In this document: in pieces, positions 22,901 to 33,894 of the stretch
Position numbering within the stretch: the stretch's first letter is position 1
How the letters are laid out: each line of letters starts with the position of its first letter
NCBI GenBank assembly: GCA_037447655.1
Contig: JBBHKE010000549.1
Location: 42,783-106,782 of the forward strand
Direction: 5' to 3'
Origin: Zygnema cylindricum
Lineage: Eukaryota; Streptophyta; Zygnematophyceae; Zygnematales; Zygnemataceae
DNA: 64,000 nt
The notes under the pieces: model-generated
Told to the model about the DNA's origin: nothing
Databases searched by the model: none
Seen by the model: only the letters and a program-made list of their open reading frames with translations
Translations under genes and position numbers: made by a program

Positions 22901-24306
22901 GGATCTCTCTCGAACCGCAGCTTTTCTTTCGAGTTCTTCCTCAGTTGGGCCTTTTGGTTCTTCTGGAGGAGGAATAAAGGGAAGTTGCCAAACTTTCGTT
23001 TGCTTTTTTGCAAAATTTTCGTCTTTCTGCCCGGTAAACAAACACACAAAGTAGAAGGAGAAAAATAAGAAGAGAAAGAAACATCTAAAAGAAGCTGAGA
23101 AGTGTCATAATACACAAAAGAGTCATAAGAGAGTTAATCATAAACTACTACATTTCTCCCTCGTCTTCAGAAGGGATATAGAATAGTTTCCAACTTAAAA
23201 ATGGTCATCGATGGTGACTATTAAGAGAAAAAACACTGAAAACCGCATAAAGACCAGAAAAAGAACATGTTCCAATAAGGGACACCCAGAAGAAGGAGGT
23301 AAACTACACTGAAGACAGTAAGTGGAAGACAGAAGAAAAAAAAAAAAACAGAAAAACAATACCTGAAAATGACGAAGTTCTTGGGTATAATCTTCTGCAA
23401 CATAGCAGTGTCTGTGCTTCATTTCCTCTGTTCTCTCCCAATTTAGACTCAGCCTGCACTCCCAAAAAGGTCAATTTTGTTTAATTTCAGTAAATAAATT
23501 GAGACTGATACGTATAGTCACAAATAGTTTTGATTTGGTAAGAAATCAAGTGTGACATTTCGTTCCAAGTGTTTGTAAAGTCAAAGTCTTAACGATTTTT
23601 GTGAATACAAGTAATTCCTATTATGGCTTAATATCTTCGTTGTTTAAACAATTTTAAGATATAATGAAAAGGATGAGAATGCTTCAGAAATTTAAAAGCA
23701 GTTGGTTTTCATGGGAAAGACGAAATTAAAGATAGTTTGGGCGGTTTTTATTTGTTCAATCTCATAAACACAAAATAATGTGGAAACGACACCATTTGGT
23801 TATTCATAAAAGAGGTCTAGTGAAGATATGCTCAAAATTTTCGGGCAAAACCAAAAAAAAGGAAGGGAAACCAGAACAAAAAAAGAGAAAGGGGCAGGGA
23901 ATAGTGACAGTTCTCTTACATGTGCTGAGGGTAGTGGAGAGAGAGTAGTCGTTTCATGAAATCAGTGGATTGATATCCCCCAATTGGAGTTCTAACTGAA
24001 GCAGCCAATAGGGGCTCTCCTCCAACCATCTGCAATTCAAAACCCGATCAACTGAGAAAGAATTGAGGGAGGATTATGAAAGAATTGAGAAGGTATTGAC
24101 CAAAAATTGACAAAGATTTGAGAAAGAATTCAGAAGAAAATGAAAAAGAATTGAGAAAGAATGAAAGAACTGACAATAATTGAGAAGGAATCGAGAAAGG
24201 GGAGAGAGGAGGAGGGGGGAGAGGGAGAGAAAGAGGGACGGGAAGAGGGAGAGGAAGAGGGAGAGGGCGAGGGAAAGGGCGAGGGAAAGGGGGAGGGAGG
24301 GAGGGA

Positions 24307-24357
<51 letters not shown>

Positions 24358-27300
24358 GTCTTACGGGAATGACATGTGTTGCTGCGTGGCCAGCCGATAC
24401 CAGCAACCCATCCGGGCCACAAATTTGTCTCCTCCGATTGAAATTGTGTGCAAATACAGCATCCACACCAAATGCTGTTCCATCTCCCCCTCTCCCTCAT
24501 TAAATACTGTACCCACTACAGCATTCTCAATTGTAGCACAATTTTAGGGTCTGTGTTTTTATCCTTCCTAAACTCCTTCATATTCGGACTTTTTTCTGAG
24601 ATTTAGAATTTCTTAAAAACATTCTTTCTCCCTTGTCTTTCGTACATGGAATAGTTGTCAAAGGACAACGACTTTGTCTCATATAACGAACAAATGAAAT
24701 CTCACTATTACTATCAACAACGGGTCGTCGACTATAAAATCTTCTCCTGGATAACAAGCATATCTGCACTACGGTGAAATCTTCAGATGTTTTTGGTATA
24801 AGTTGCACATAAAAAGTACCAAAAAGGTATAAATCTGCGTCCGCATTCCAAGATTTTTACCATAGTGCGGATAGACTTACTATTGGACATAATGGATATG
24901 GAGAACAAGACATTTGGCAGTTAACAATTAATGTTGAAAATTGACCAACATAAAATTTGACAGTATGTATTTGTGTCTTAAGCGAAATCATTCGCATGTA
25001 TTTTCTATTTCCGTTCCATAACCCGATATTGGCTTTTTAGAAGACATTTCTTTTCATTATTGTGAGGATTGTGGGAATGAAAAAATATCTCATACACTAA
25101 ATTTGGATTGATGAACAATCAAAATCTGCTGATTTAAAGATGATGAGTAATAGGGTACAGAAAAAATTATCAAAACCAAGAACAGTCAACATTGAATCAT
25201 AAGGAATGCTTTATCAAACAATAAAAAACTGATTGAATGCTAAAAAATTGTCGTTTGACATCAAACTTTGAACACTAAAGTACAACATTCGGCATTAAAC
25301 ATTAAATTGGACTTTATAGAAATTCATAAAACAGAAAAAGTCAAAAGTTTGACATCAAATGTAAAAAATGTAATCTTAAGGAACTCCTGATTTCTTTGAC
25401 AAGAAATTAACAAAGAACAATTGGCTATCACCATAAAGACATAATATCCTAAAGCATAAGAGACATCTCCATTACTAAACAAGTTGAGGATTTTAATACA
25501 AACTATACTTTTCAATTAGAGAAAGCAAACTGTGACCTCAAGCCAAAATGTGTTTGTCTCTTTCTGTCAACCTATTGTAAACCACAACATTTTTTTTAAA
25601 AGAACATTTAACTACAGGAAGTACAGAAAAACTCAACACTACATATCACAATAACCGGCCGTTAGTCGAATATGAAAACCCAAAATACAAAATCATTGGT
25701 TAAGTATGCCTTTAACCTTTTAGTACGTCCACACATGACTCAGAAGCCAGGGAGAGGGAGACAAGGAGGGGTGAGGAGAGAGGGAGGAGGGAGAAGAGCG
25801 GATTTTGGAGAGGAGAAACACAAAGAACTAAAAAAAAAAACAAAGAACTAAAAGAATCACAAAGAAACACAAAAGTCATCTTTAAAAACTACAAGATGAG
25901 AGAGGAAGCCAAAAGTACCCAATGAGGGAATTCCGTACACTTCAAAGAGAAGCTCGACCATTTTGGAACGAGAAAAAAGCGGGTTCAACGGGCATTCCGT
26001 AAGGACTAACGGATGGTTCACCTGCCCAAACCATTCAAACTTTTCAATCAATAAAAGACAAAAACAAACAGTTTTCAGTAAGTCGGTATGTAATTTCGGT
26101 CACACAAACAGGAGGGCAGGTAAAAAAAGAAAAGAAAAGGAAAAAAAAACAAATTTGAGAACAAATTTTTTGTAACAAAAAAAGTGGAAGGGCTTCTTGG
26201 GAATCTCACTGAACCTCCATATATCCCAAGTCGGTCGAAAGAATGATCCAATATCTGAAACAGAAACATGGTAGAAGACTTCAGTAAAAAAACACAAAAC
26301 AAGAAAAAAAAACTCGTTTAAACTTTAGCCAATCCCTTACATCGCAGAGCAAGTCATCGAGCAGAAACATCTACATACTAAATATTTGAAAACATATATT
26401 ATTCCACAAATTAAACAGCCTCACCAACGAAGGAACAGATGCATTTAAGTGGGTATTTTAGGGTTTTTTAGGGGTTTTTACTTCACAACATCCTGTTTAT
26501 TTGTAACTTGAAAAAATAGACACACATTTTTGCTGTGGATCTAGTAAACCTTGACTTACTGCTTCCATCGTTTCAAACTGAAAAACGACATTGCTCTCAA
26601 AAGCAGAACGAACCGAGGACCGGGAAAAGTCAAAGGGACGAGCTGTCTCGAGGTCGTATTCCCCCACTATGGAAACAGTTTGGCCTGGGAGATCCCCACA
26701 TCACATACAATATGCTCCCTTTTAAAATATCCAGCCTGCTCCCTCCCTCCCTTGCCTCCCGTCCCCTCCCTCCCCTCCCCAACCCTTCCCTCTCCTCCCC
26801 TCCCTGTCCCTCTCCTCCCCTCCCTGCCCTCTCTTTCCTCCCCTCCCTCCCTCCTCCCCTCCCTCATTCCCTCCCCGCTCCCTCCCTCCCTTCCTCCCCT
26901 CCCTCATCTGGAGATCTCCTAATATATTTTTCCCAGAAAACACAAGAAAAAAGGGAAGAGATGCAATGATGCCTTTCTACCAGACTCAAAGACGAATTGT
27001 CCTTACCAAAAACCCTAGAAAACCCTAAAAAAGATGGACTAGAAATAATATGGATGGAAATATGGGATGGTTCATCCTTAAAAATCGTGTATGCCTACAT
27101 TGGAGAATTACCTGTCCACACAAACTAGCGTTTGAAATTATTTGTGGCCCATCCATAATATAGTGTGGATTGCAAAACCTCCAAAATGAAAACTAGTGTG
27201 GTTTAGACAATTTGCAACAGACAATGCACTTCCCTTGTATGCACATTAAAATTATTTTAAAAAGACACTCAACGTAAATGTAAACTAAACATAAACATAT

Positions 27301-29675
27301 AAACGTAAACTAAACTGAACGTAAATGTAATCACAAATGTAAATGTAAATGTAAACGTAAACGTAAACTAATCTATACTTGATACGGTTTTTCTAGGCAA
27401 AGTGGTTAAATTATCCTTTTCAATCCACCTATTTGAGGAGAGTGGAAGGACAAATAACCGCCACACCTGTTGCCTTAGTTCGTGGCTTTGCAAGAATGTT
27501 TCGGAAATCGTATCGAGGCTCGCTTTCACTTGCCCATCTGCCATTGGCCAAAAAACCAAGGGAGTCAATCAGAGATAAAGATGTGAGAACCACAACCTAC
27601 TATTCAATGACAAAAAAGTCATAGTCTTAGAGTTTTATCAGACATTGTGCCAGTCTTGATTTCTAAAGTGACACCTTGAGCTTCTGGGAAAAACTTGTCG
27701 TTTTGTGGTATAGCTGTAATAGATGAGTAAATTGTTCTTTCGTTGCAAAACTTGTTCTGGTGATTACTTGGTAAAACAAAGGTCTCTTCTGACTACAGTT
27801 TCCTCAGACAAAGTGGAATTCTTCTAAGACAAGCTTTCGCTACCTGCATTACTCTCAAAAGTTCACTCAAAAACATATCTGAAGTAGTCTTATAGTCCAT
27901 TTTACCAACCCTAAATTTACAGCTAGATTTGACAAAATACTGCCAGTTTCTCCAATAACAAGAAAAAAACAAAATTTCCTTCCAAGGACATTACAACGGC
28001 AGTTCAACCATTCTCATGCTTCGCTTTAACTGAGAGATGTCTATGTTAACCTGGAGAATTCAAAAAAGAAATTTGAGAAGAATTATGCGGTCACTAAAAA
28101 CTAGTCTTTGTTGATTCGTGTATATACCATGTGAGGAGATAATGATTGACATCACATCCTCCTAAAAACAAACTTGGCATAACAGTTAACTTTAACAGTA
28201 AATCCTTAAAAATTTAATATCTTAATCATACTCGATATTTGTCAAACAATTGTGTAACTTGGGAACATAATCCTAGGATACACTACTTGCTTTAGGTGTA
28301 CATGAATGAGAACAGCCCAAACTTAACTAAACAACTTATGAGCATTGAGTCCGTGTTCCTTCAATCCCTCCCCGACTTTCTTCATTATCCATTTCGTTTT
28401 CCCCTTCCCTCTCTAAGTTCTTTGTACAACATGACACACATTCAGCCATATCAAAATAGCTTGCCTCTCAATCAAATCGACTTAAAAACAAACATGAAAG
28501 AAGCAAGGAGGATTATGCCCTCTAACCACAACAATGCTGAAAAGCATTTAAAACTCTCCACATTTCACTAACCTCCCATCTCCCTCTCACACTCTTCTTC
28601 CTCTGACTAAACTCTTCACCTCTCCTTGCATAACACTCAAACTTTGTAAACAAAAAAGCTGGTTGGTTGATAATTTACAACTGGTATTTCACAATGTACA
28701 GCATACAAGTTCCATACTCCTCCCCTCCACTCCCCCCCTCCCCCCGCCCCTTTTTACTATCCGCCCTTCTCACACTCTCCTTTCTCTCAATTCACTCTTT
28801 TTTTTCTCTCCTTCCATAGAATTCCAAACTTCGTAAACAAAAATATAAGTGATTACTGAGTTAAAAAACTTAGTTGATAATTTACAACTAGCATTTCACA
28901 ATGTCCTCCAAGCAAGTGCAATGCTAATGGTTCTTAATCCATAATTTTTATGTTCAAAAATAACTTAAAAATTGTGAGCCACATTAATTTCTTTCCAAAA
29001 AAGATACTACATATTTCAGTTAAAGCTTGTGTAGCTGGTTTATAGTATGGATAAAAGTCACCACTACTAGTGTGTAGTAAACCGAAAAATCATTGAAGCT
29101 TGTGTAGTTAATAATAGTGCTGCCAAATAGGGTTATGATCTAAAGGGACAAAGTAATGTACACTTTCCACCATTATTATGGATAAAATGCACCATTATTA
29201 GTGTGTACTAAACCAAGATAGGTACTACATTCCATATCTTTTCCATGAGTTCTAAATTAGTCCAGCTCACATTGATCCTTGTACAGTCGCCAAAGAATCG
29301 ACAACGGATTTAGTGTGGATCATCCAAACTATTGATGACCTCCAGCATGAAGAATTTTCTAACAATCAAGTTTTCAGCAATTAATAATTTTTTTAAACTT
29401 CACATTTTTCAGAATTTCATAACTCCAAAGCAATTAGGTCTTTTTAGCAATTAGGTCAAATTCTTCAGCACTTCATCGTTCCAAGCAACAAGGTAATTCC
29501 AAAAACTCATATTCTGAAGCACTTACCCGATGCGACAATGGTAGGAGCCATTGTCAATGACCAAGGGAGTGTCACGGTCACGCAAAAACTTTTGCTTATA
29601 GTCGGTGGCTTGCTTTGGCCGCACTACAGGATCTCCTGAGGTGAAATTAAATACTTCTGACTCGAGACTATCCAT
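19904..29675 (-). CDS. ARP5: Actin-related protein 5 (INO80 complex subunit), 13 exons
   Basis: Coding exons (sense order): 29675-29527, 27537-27467, 26684-26560, 26254-26210, 26021-25919, 24474-24365, 24029-23920, 23453-23363, 23026-22772, 22226-22041, 21738-21611, 21228-20871, 20428-19904. All junctions are GT-AG and the phases join into 2256 nt, that is 751 residues. ARP5 is an actin-fold subunit of the nuclear INO80 chromatin-remodelling complex, in which it couples ATP hydrolysis to nucleosome sliding. Residues 38-51 (PLVIDNGSYHCRIG) form the actin phosphate-loop region. Exons 6-8 (AFGVDAVFAHNF, RTPIGGYQSTDF) continue the actin fold. Exons 9-12 (about residues 269-577) are the charged, coiled-coil-like insertion that distinguishes ARP5, ending GRGERLTAAQRERMKLLTTA. 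Exon 13 returns to actin fold with LLTGGNSLLPG and DPVFDAWHGAAEF. The start (GCCATGG) lies 12 bp after a good acceptor (CTTTTTCAG), suggesting an intron in the 5' UTR. The length fits plant ARP5. Several introns hold long CT/GA tracts. Confidence 0.93.
21234..21380. repeat. Polypurine tract in ARP5 intron 11
   Basis: A GGAAAGGAAAGGAGAGG-type tract lies directly upstream (in sense direction) of the exon 12 acceptor. On the sense strand it is a long polypyrimidine tract. The open frames across it are artefacts of composition. Confidence 0.85.
21871..22032. repeat. GGAGGGAGG polypurine tract in ARP5 intron 10
   Basis: (GGGA)n and GGAGGAGG units fill the first part of the intron, just downstream of the exon 10 donor (22040). 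In sense orientation it is C/T-rich. A 17-bp word around GACATTGGGGGAGAGG occurs twice (21956 and 21973). Confidence 0.88.
24180..24354. repeat. (GA)n and GAGGGA tract in ARP5 intron 6
   Basis: A GAGGAGGGG/GGGAGAGG tract ends in about 20 GA dinucleotides (24309-24354). It lies about 10 bp downstream, in sense direction, of the exon 6 donor. Long open frames on both strands here are low-complexity artefacts. Confidence 0.9.
26735..26908. repeat. CCCTCCC polypyrimidine tract in ARP5 intron 2
   Basis: Plus-strand CCCTCCCTCCCCT units lie just before the exon 3 acceptor (26685). In sense orientation this is G/A-rich with many GGG runs, opposite to the other ARP5 intron tracts, and it could support G-quadruplex structure. 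Confidence 0.88.
27255..27372. repeat. AACGTAAACTAAAC tandem repeat in ARP5 intron 2
   Basis: Words such as ACGTAAATGTAAAC, ATAAACGTAAACTAAAC and AAATGTAAATGTAAACG recur with a 6 to 14 bp spacing just downstream (sense) of exon 2. Confidence 0.75.
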
Positions 29676-31407
29676 GGCTGATGCCAGACTGAAAAAGACA
29701 TGGAGAGAAAGTAACACTTCAATCGCTCAGATGCATCGTTTCTTTAGGTGTTAATAACAATAACAACTTAATAAGTCATACGATGGGAGGATATGTATGT
29801 GTGATCAGATCATGCCATCATGGTGTCTTTTACTTTCATAGTTTCATGCATGTTGCTTGTTCACATACATGTATTCACATGGCATACCGAAACTGAACTT
29901 TTCACCTCTGTAACTGTTTAGTAACCACACCCTGTACGAACTCAAGGTTGTATGTACAATCGTACAGAAAGTAAAGGTCTTTCAATGTACGAGGTGTACG
30001 ATCGTACTTTTGTCCAATTGTTTGAAGTTGGAAGTTGCAAGTGTACACCTGGAAGTCCGGAGCTGCTGTCTTGAAAAATCCGTACGAAAATGTACACTGC
30101 AAGGACCTTTAGTGCGTCATGAGGGATGTCCACCCATCCCCGTCAAATTTTTTGCGTCCGTATGAAGATCGCTCTAAAAACGTGCAGCAATGAGATGGAA
30201 GTACAAATACTTTTGATTCGGTAGAGCTATCTTCGTGGCATTTACTTTTATTTTTTTTCTAATGACGCCACACGGTCTTTGAGAACGCATTCATTACTTC
30301 ATTGGTCCCTGCACTTTACTGCGGGCTGCCGTATTTGACTTTGGTTAGGGTGAAGTTACATTAGGATACGGCCAACATTACAGAATGCTACAATTTGAAC
30401 GAAGTTCCATTGCGCAGTCTATAACCACGTGTTAGCAATTAGAGTGGTACCACGTAACAATAAATTTGATATTGAAAATCGTCAAAGTATCTTTAACACC
30501 GACCAGCTTTTGTTAAAAAATGAACTTCGCTTACCATGTACTTGCGTACCAGGTGATCGTACGACACAACTTCCATACTTCTTTCATACGACTTTATCTT
30601 CCACACCAACTCATCCTTTATGATTTGTGATTTCGAAACGAACATTAGGTTTCCACCGGCTTTAAGTTTCTTAACGTTGCTGTAAATACTAAATAGTGTA
30701 ACAAATGAGCGTTGCCAGAAATAGTGTGACGAATGGCCACTACAAGAAATAGCGTGATGAAAGTGCCTTACGACATTTCGTTTGTATTTTTTGTTGGAAT
30801 TTTTATTGCGTATATCGTGTGCGATATTTTTTGATTTCCGTTGGTTGCCAACTTTGCCACGTATGCTCATTATCCAACGTGTCATGTACCTCGCGAAAAA
30901 CAGTGACAATTGTAGACGTCTACATTTTGTAATTTTTTGACATAGGCAGATGTTTACGGTTTTGTAACATTGTGACGTCACGCTCACTTGTGACAACGTC
31001 GACGTCACAGATTCAAGAACTTTCGACCATGGATACCCGATTTCGTTTTCTCTACTTTTTCCGCTCTACTTGCCATAAAAATATACATAAAGGTAGTCAA
31101 AAGAGTCATTTTTCAAATATCTTTCATTTCATACCAGTTTTGTGGTGCCTCATTCTAAAAAGTGTGAGATAAAAGCGATAGTGTGAGAGGGAGAGACGAG
31201 ACGCGACGACGACGCAAAATTATACCGAGGACCCATAATGAAAGTGGAGGTCCGAGACTCATGCATATTTTTTTCCGTACATCCTCGTCTTTTCCTTACA
31301 TGCACGTGACGGGCAAGGAGAAAATTAGCGAGGACTCTCCCTCGTCCTAAAATTTTCCCACCCGTGTGGCGCATGCGTGGGCCGTTTTGCATTCGTTGTT
31401 TGGGTGG
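29676..31407. other. Upstream flank of ARP5 and spacer
   Basis: This contains the inferred 5' UTR and promoter of ARP5 on the minus strand. No TATA box could be assigned. From 29930 onwards many GTAC-centred words (TCGTAC, CGTACGAAAATGTAC) occur. The 171-residue minus frame at 30493-31008 has no family resemblance and lies in a repeat-like setting, so it is not called. Confidence 0.5.
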
Positions 31408-31609
31408 TACACCTTGAATCGTTATTAGAGTTATGTACTCTATATCGGCGCCCCAAAATTTTGACATTGATACCTTAAATAAAATAAATTATACAATTCA
31501 AGGACGTGGACCATAATCTGCCACGTCTCCGGCACTAAATTAGCATCAATGACACTAATTAATTTTTGACACTAATAATTTCTTTAGTCTAATAATGATT
31601 CACGGTGTA
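31408..31609. mobile_element. TIR element of the TA-CACCG family (short form)
   Basis: Left end TACACCTTGAATCGTTATTA and right end AATAATGATTCACGGTGTA are inverse matches. The interior contains GGCGCCCCAAAATTTTGACA and the GGACGTGGACCATAATCTGC segment, both shared with 16054-16256. It is 202 bp and non-coding. Confidence 0.8.
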
Positions 31610-32220
31610 CTTCCTTGAAATCACCTCGCGAGGTGATTGTTGATAAAGTTTTTTGACTGGTTGGATTCTCTTGCCTGGGGGACGGAAAAAGGAAGACGCC
31701 AAAATGTGTTCACATGACGACAAACATGAAGTATTTTTAAAGTATCGACTACGTTTGCTGTACTTTTAAAGAATTGTTTTTTTGTACGGCTAAAGCTTTT
31801 CTCGTACGGAACTGCGTTTTGGGTCAGAACGACAGATTAAGTCGATACTTTAATACATGGGGATGTACCGTAAGAAACTGAACTCGTGCGCTGCCAGCAA
31901 ATAGTCGGTTAAGATTGCCACGTCATTGACCCTATTCCCACTGTTGGGTTGTCAGAGATGGTGATAGTGGTCGTGGTACGGACGCATAATTTTTGACGGG
32001 GTTGGGGTTTGACCATAGATGTCTCATGCGCATAAAACGCACGCATGAAACGCCCAAAAAATAACGAATATACGCATGAAACAAACAAAAATTTATAAAA
32101 TGCGTTGACCGACTTTGACTTTTTAATAAAAGAAAAATATAAAAACATTTAATAAAAAATACTACTACAACTTAATCAATCTTATTTTTGTTTTACGTTA
32201 ATATGATTACTTTTTAATTA

Positions 32221-32778
32221 GCGTTAGCTACTCTAAATTCAATTTCTTTTAAAAAGTGCAATGAACGAATTGCCTCTGTTTGTACTATAATATTCGTTAT
32301 TTTGTACAGGCGAACAAAATAAGTGTCAGGTAATACGTCGACAAAGGAAATTGAGTGCGTCGCCACGGAAAAATCGTACTCAGATTTGATTCCAAGTCAT
32401 AACGACGAAGGAAAATCACGAAAACCTGTTCTCACATGTTTAACTGTCGAACATGTGAACACAGACTAAAGTTACTGTTTAATTAGCGTTAATTGTTTTT
32501 TTTCGCCTTTTGAAAAATTTAAATAGTGTAGTATAAAGAATGAATCGGTTCGTACGCAAACTGCTCATTATTTTGTATAGACGTACAGAATAAGTGTCAG
32601 ATAACGGCGTCGACACGGGATATTGAGTGCGTCGCCACGAAAAAGCACACTCAGATTTGATTCTCAATCATAAAGACGAGGGAGAATCGCGGGAATCTGT
32701 TCTCACATGTTCAAGCGTCGAACATGTGAACAAAGACTATCGCAGCTACATCCAAATTACTGTTAGGTCTATAAATTA
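32221..32778. repeat. Tandem duplication of a 265-293 bp unit
   Basis: Unit 1 (32221-32485) and unit 2 (32486-32778) both begin GCGTTA and share CAGATTTGATTC, TGAGTGCGTCGCCACG and GTCGAACATGTGAACA. A third GCGTTAG begins at 32779. Each contains an interrupted palindrome, CACATGTT...AACATGTG. The copies are clearly diverged by substitutions and small indels. The duplication leads directly into a family TIR terminus at 32858. Confidence 0.8.
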
Positions 32779-32858
32779 GCGTTAGTTTTTGACTTTTTGT
32801 TGGCGTTTAGGCCTTGAACCCAAAATAGTGTTTAGCTCTAATAGCGATTCACGGTGTA
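32779..32858. mobile_element. Right end of a TA-CACCG family TIR element
   Basis: CTCTAATAGCGATTCACGGTGTA (in part: AGCGATTCACGGTGTA, ending at 32858) is a typical right terminus. The matching left terminus was not found. The tandem duplication at 32221-32778 may belong to its interior, since GCGTTA-type words are typical of these elements. Confidence 0.5.
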
Positions 32859-33894
32859 CGTTCAACCCTTCATCTGAATATTTACGTACATTATATCCGT
32901 ACATATCATCCGTACGAAAAGTATACGCATTTTACGAAAGGTTCAAAATATAAAAAAAATAACGAAATTTCGTAAAAATGTCAAAATCCGTACGAATGAG
33001 ACATCTATGGGTTTGACAGTGGACACCCTTGAGAAACCTGGAGGTTTCCTGAAAATGTACATTTCTGTACGGCATATTATGCACGTGCACCTTCTATTCT
33101 CGGGTGTCCATACAGCAATTCCCTTCGAAATTTTCCTCTCTTGTACTTTTGCGTACTTTAACCTTTTCTAGCTTGTTTACAAGTGAGATGCAAACTGAAT
33201 TGCAGTTTTTTACCATTTTATGCATAGCGTAGCCGTTGTATTTCAAACCGGATACGTTATTCTCATGTCACAATTTCAAATGCTGGTCAAACCTCAAGTT
33301 GCACAGCTTCACCGACGCGGAATCAGAATTTGAATCTCGACAGCACTGTACTGTACTGTACAGTACTGTACTTTCCCCGCACCGAATAGTGTATGTACGA
33401 AAAAAATATATTTACAGCACAGCTATTGATCGTACACAAAATTTGACAAAGCAAAAAGTTTTTGGTCCTAGGTTCCAAGATGATTGGCCATTCCCAGCGT
33501 GCCATCTGATTTGATTGCAGGATTTATGAACAAGTGTATGGCAAGATTATTTGTTTCCGTCCTTTCTGTACTTTTATTTAGTACTAAAATATTTCATTGT
33601 GAATTTGTTATCACTCTTTAAGTCTTTATTGATTTCCCATTCCACCGACAGACTTTCGTGCGATCCGACGGACGGGGCAAAACCAAAACAGTTACTAGTA
33701 CTGTGGTTGAAGGCTGCATTACATTTTGAAACCATTTTTCAGCCTTTTTGGTTCTTCAAGTGATGGAGGAAGCAGGCGATCTTGTTTTTTGCACAATGAT
33801 GTTGCTTATTCATCAACATTTGATGTGAATATATTGTGAACGTCTAGGTGAATGAAAAATTAAAGAGAAATAGAAACCTTTTTTTAATCTTAGA
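32859..33894. other. Upstream flank of the GT34 gene
   Basis: No gene is seen. A (GTACT)n stretch with the 14-bp palindrome GTACTGTACAGTAC lies at about 33345-33375. The last few hundred bases should hold the GT34 promoter and 5' UTR, but no core element could be fixed. Confidence 0.5.

Noticed and set aside
24048-24547. Long overlapping frames on both strands around 24.1-24.5 kb
   Set aside because: Only the segment 24365-24474 is coding (ARP5 exon 6); the rest is a (GA)n tract in the intron.
18600-27030. AGGGTTTTT and AAACCCTAAAA words resembling plant telomere repeats or teloboxes
   Set aside because: They occur singly or as two loose copies (18600-18640, 18890-18920, 26457-26480, 27008-27030) with no regular 7-bp array.
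30493-31008. 171-residue minus-strand frame upstream of ARP5
   Set aside because: No recognisable motif, biased composition, and no splice or start context supporting a gene.
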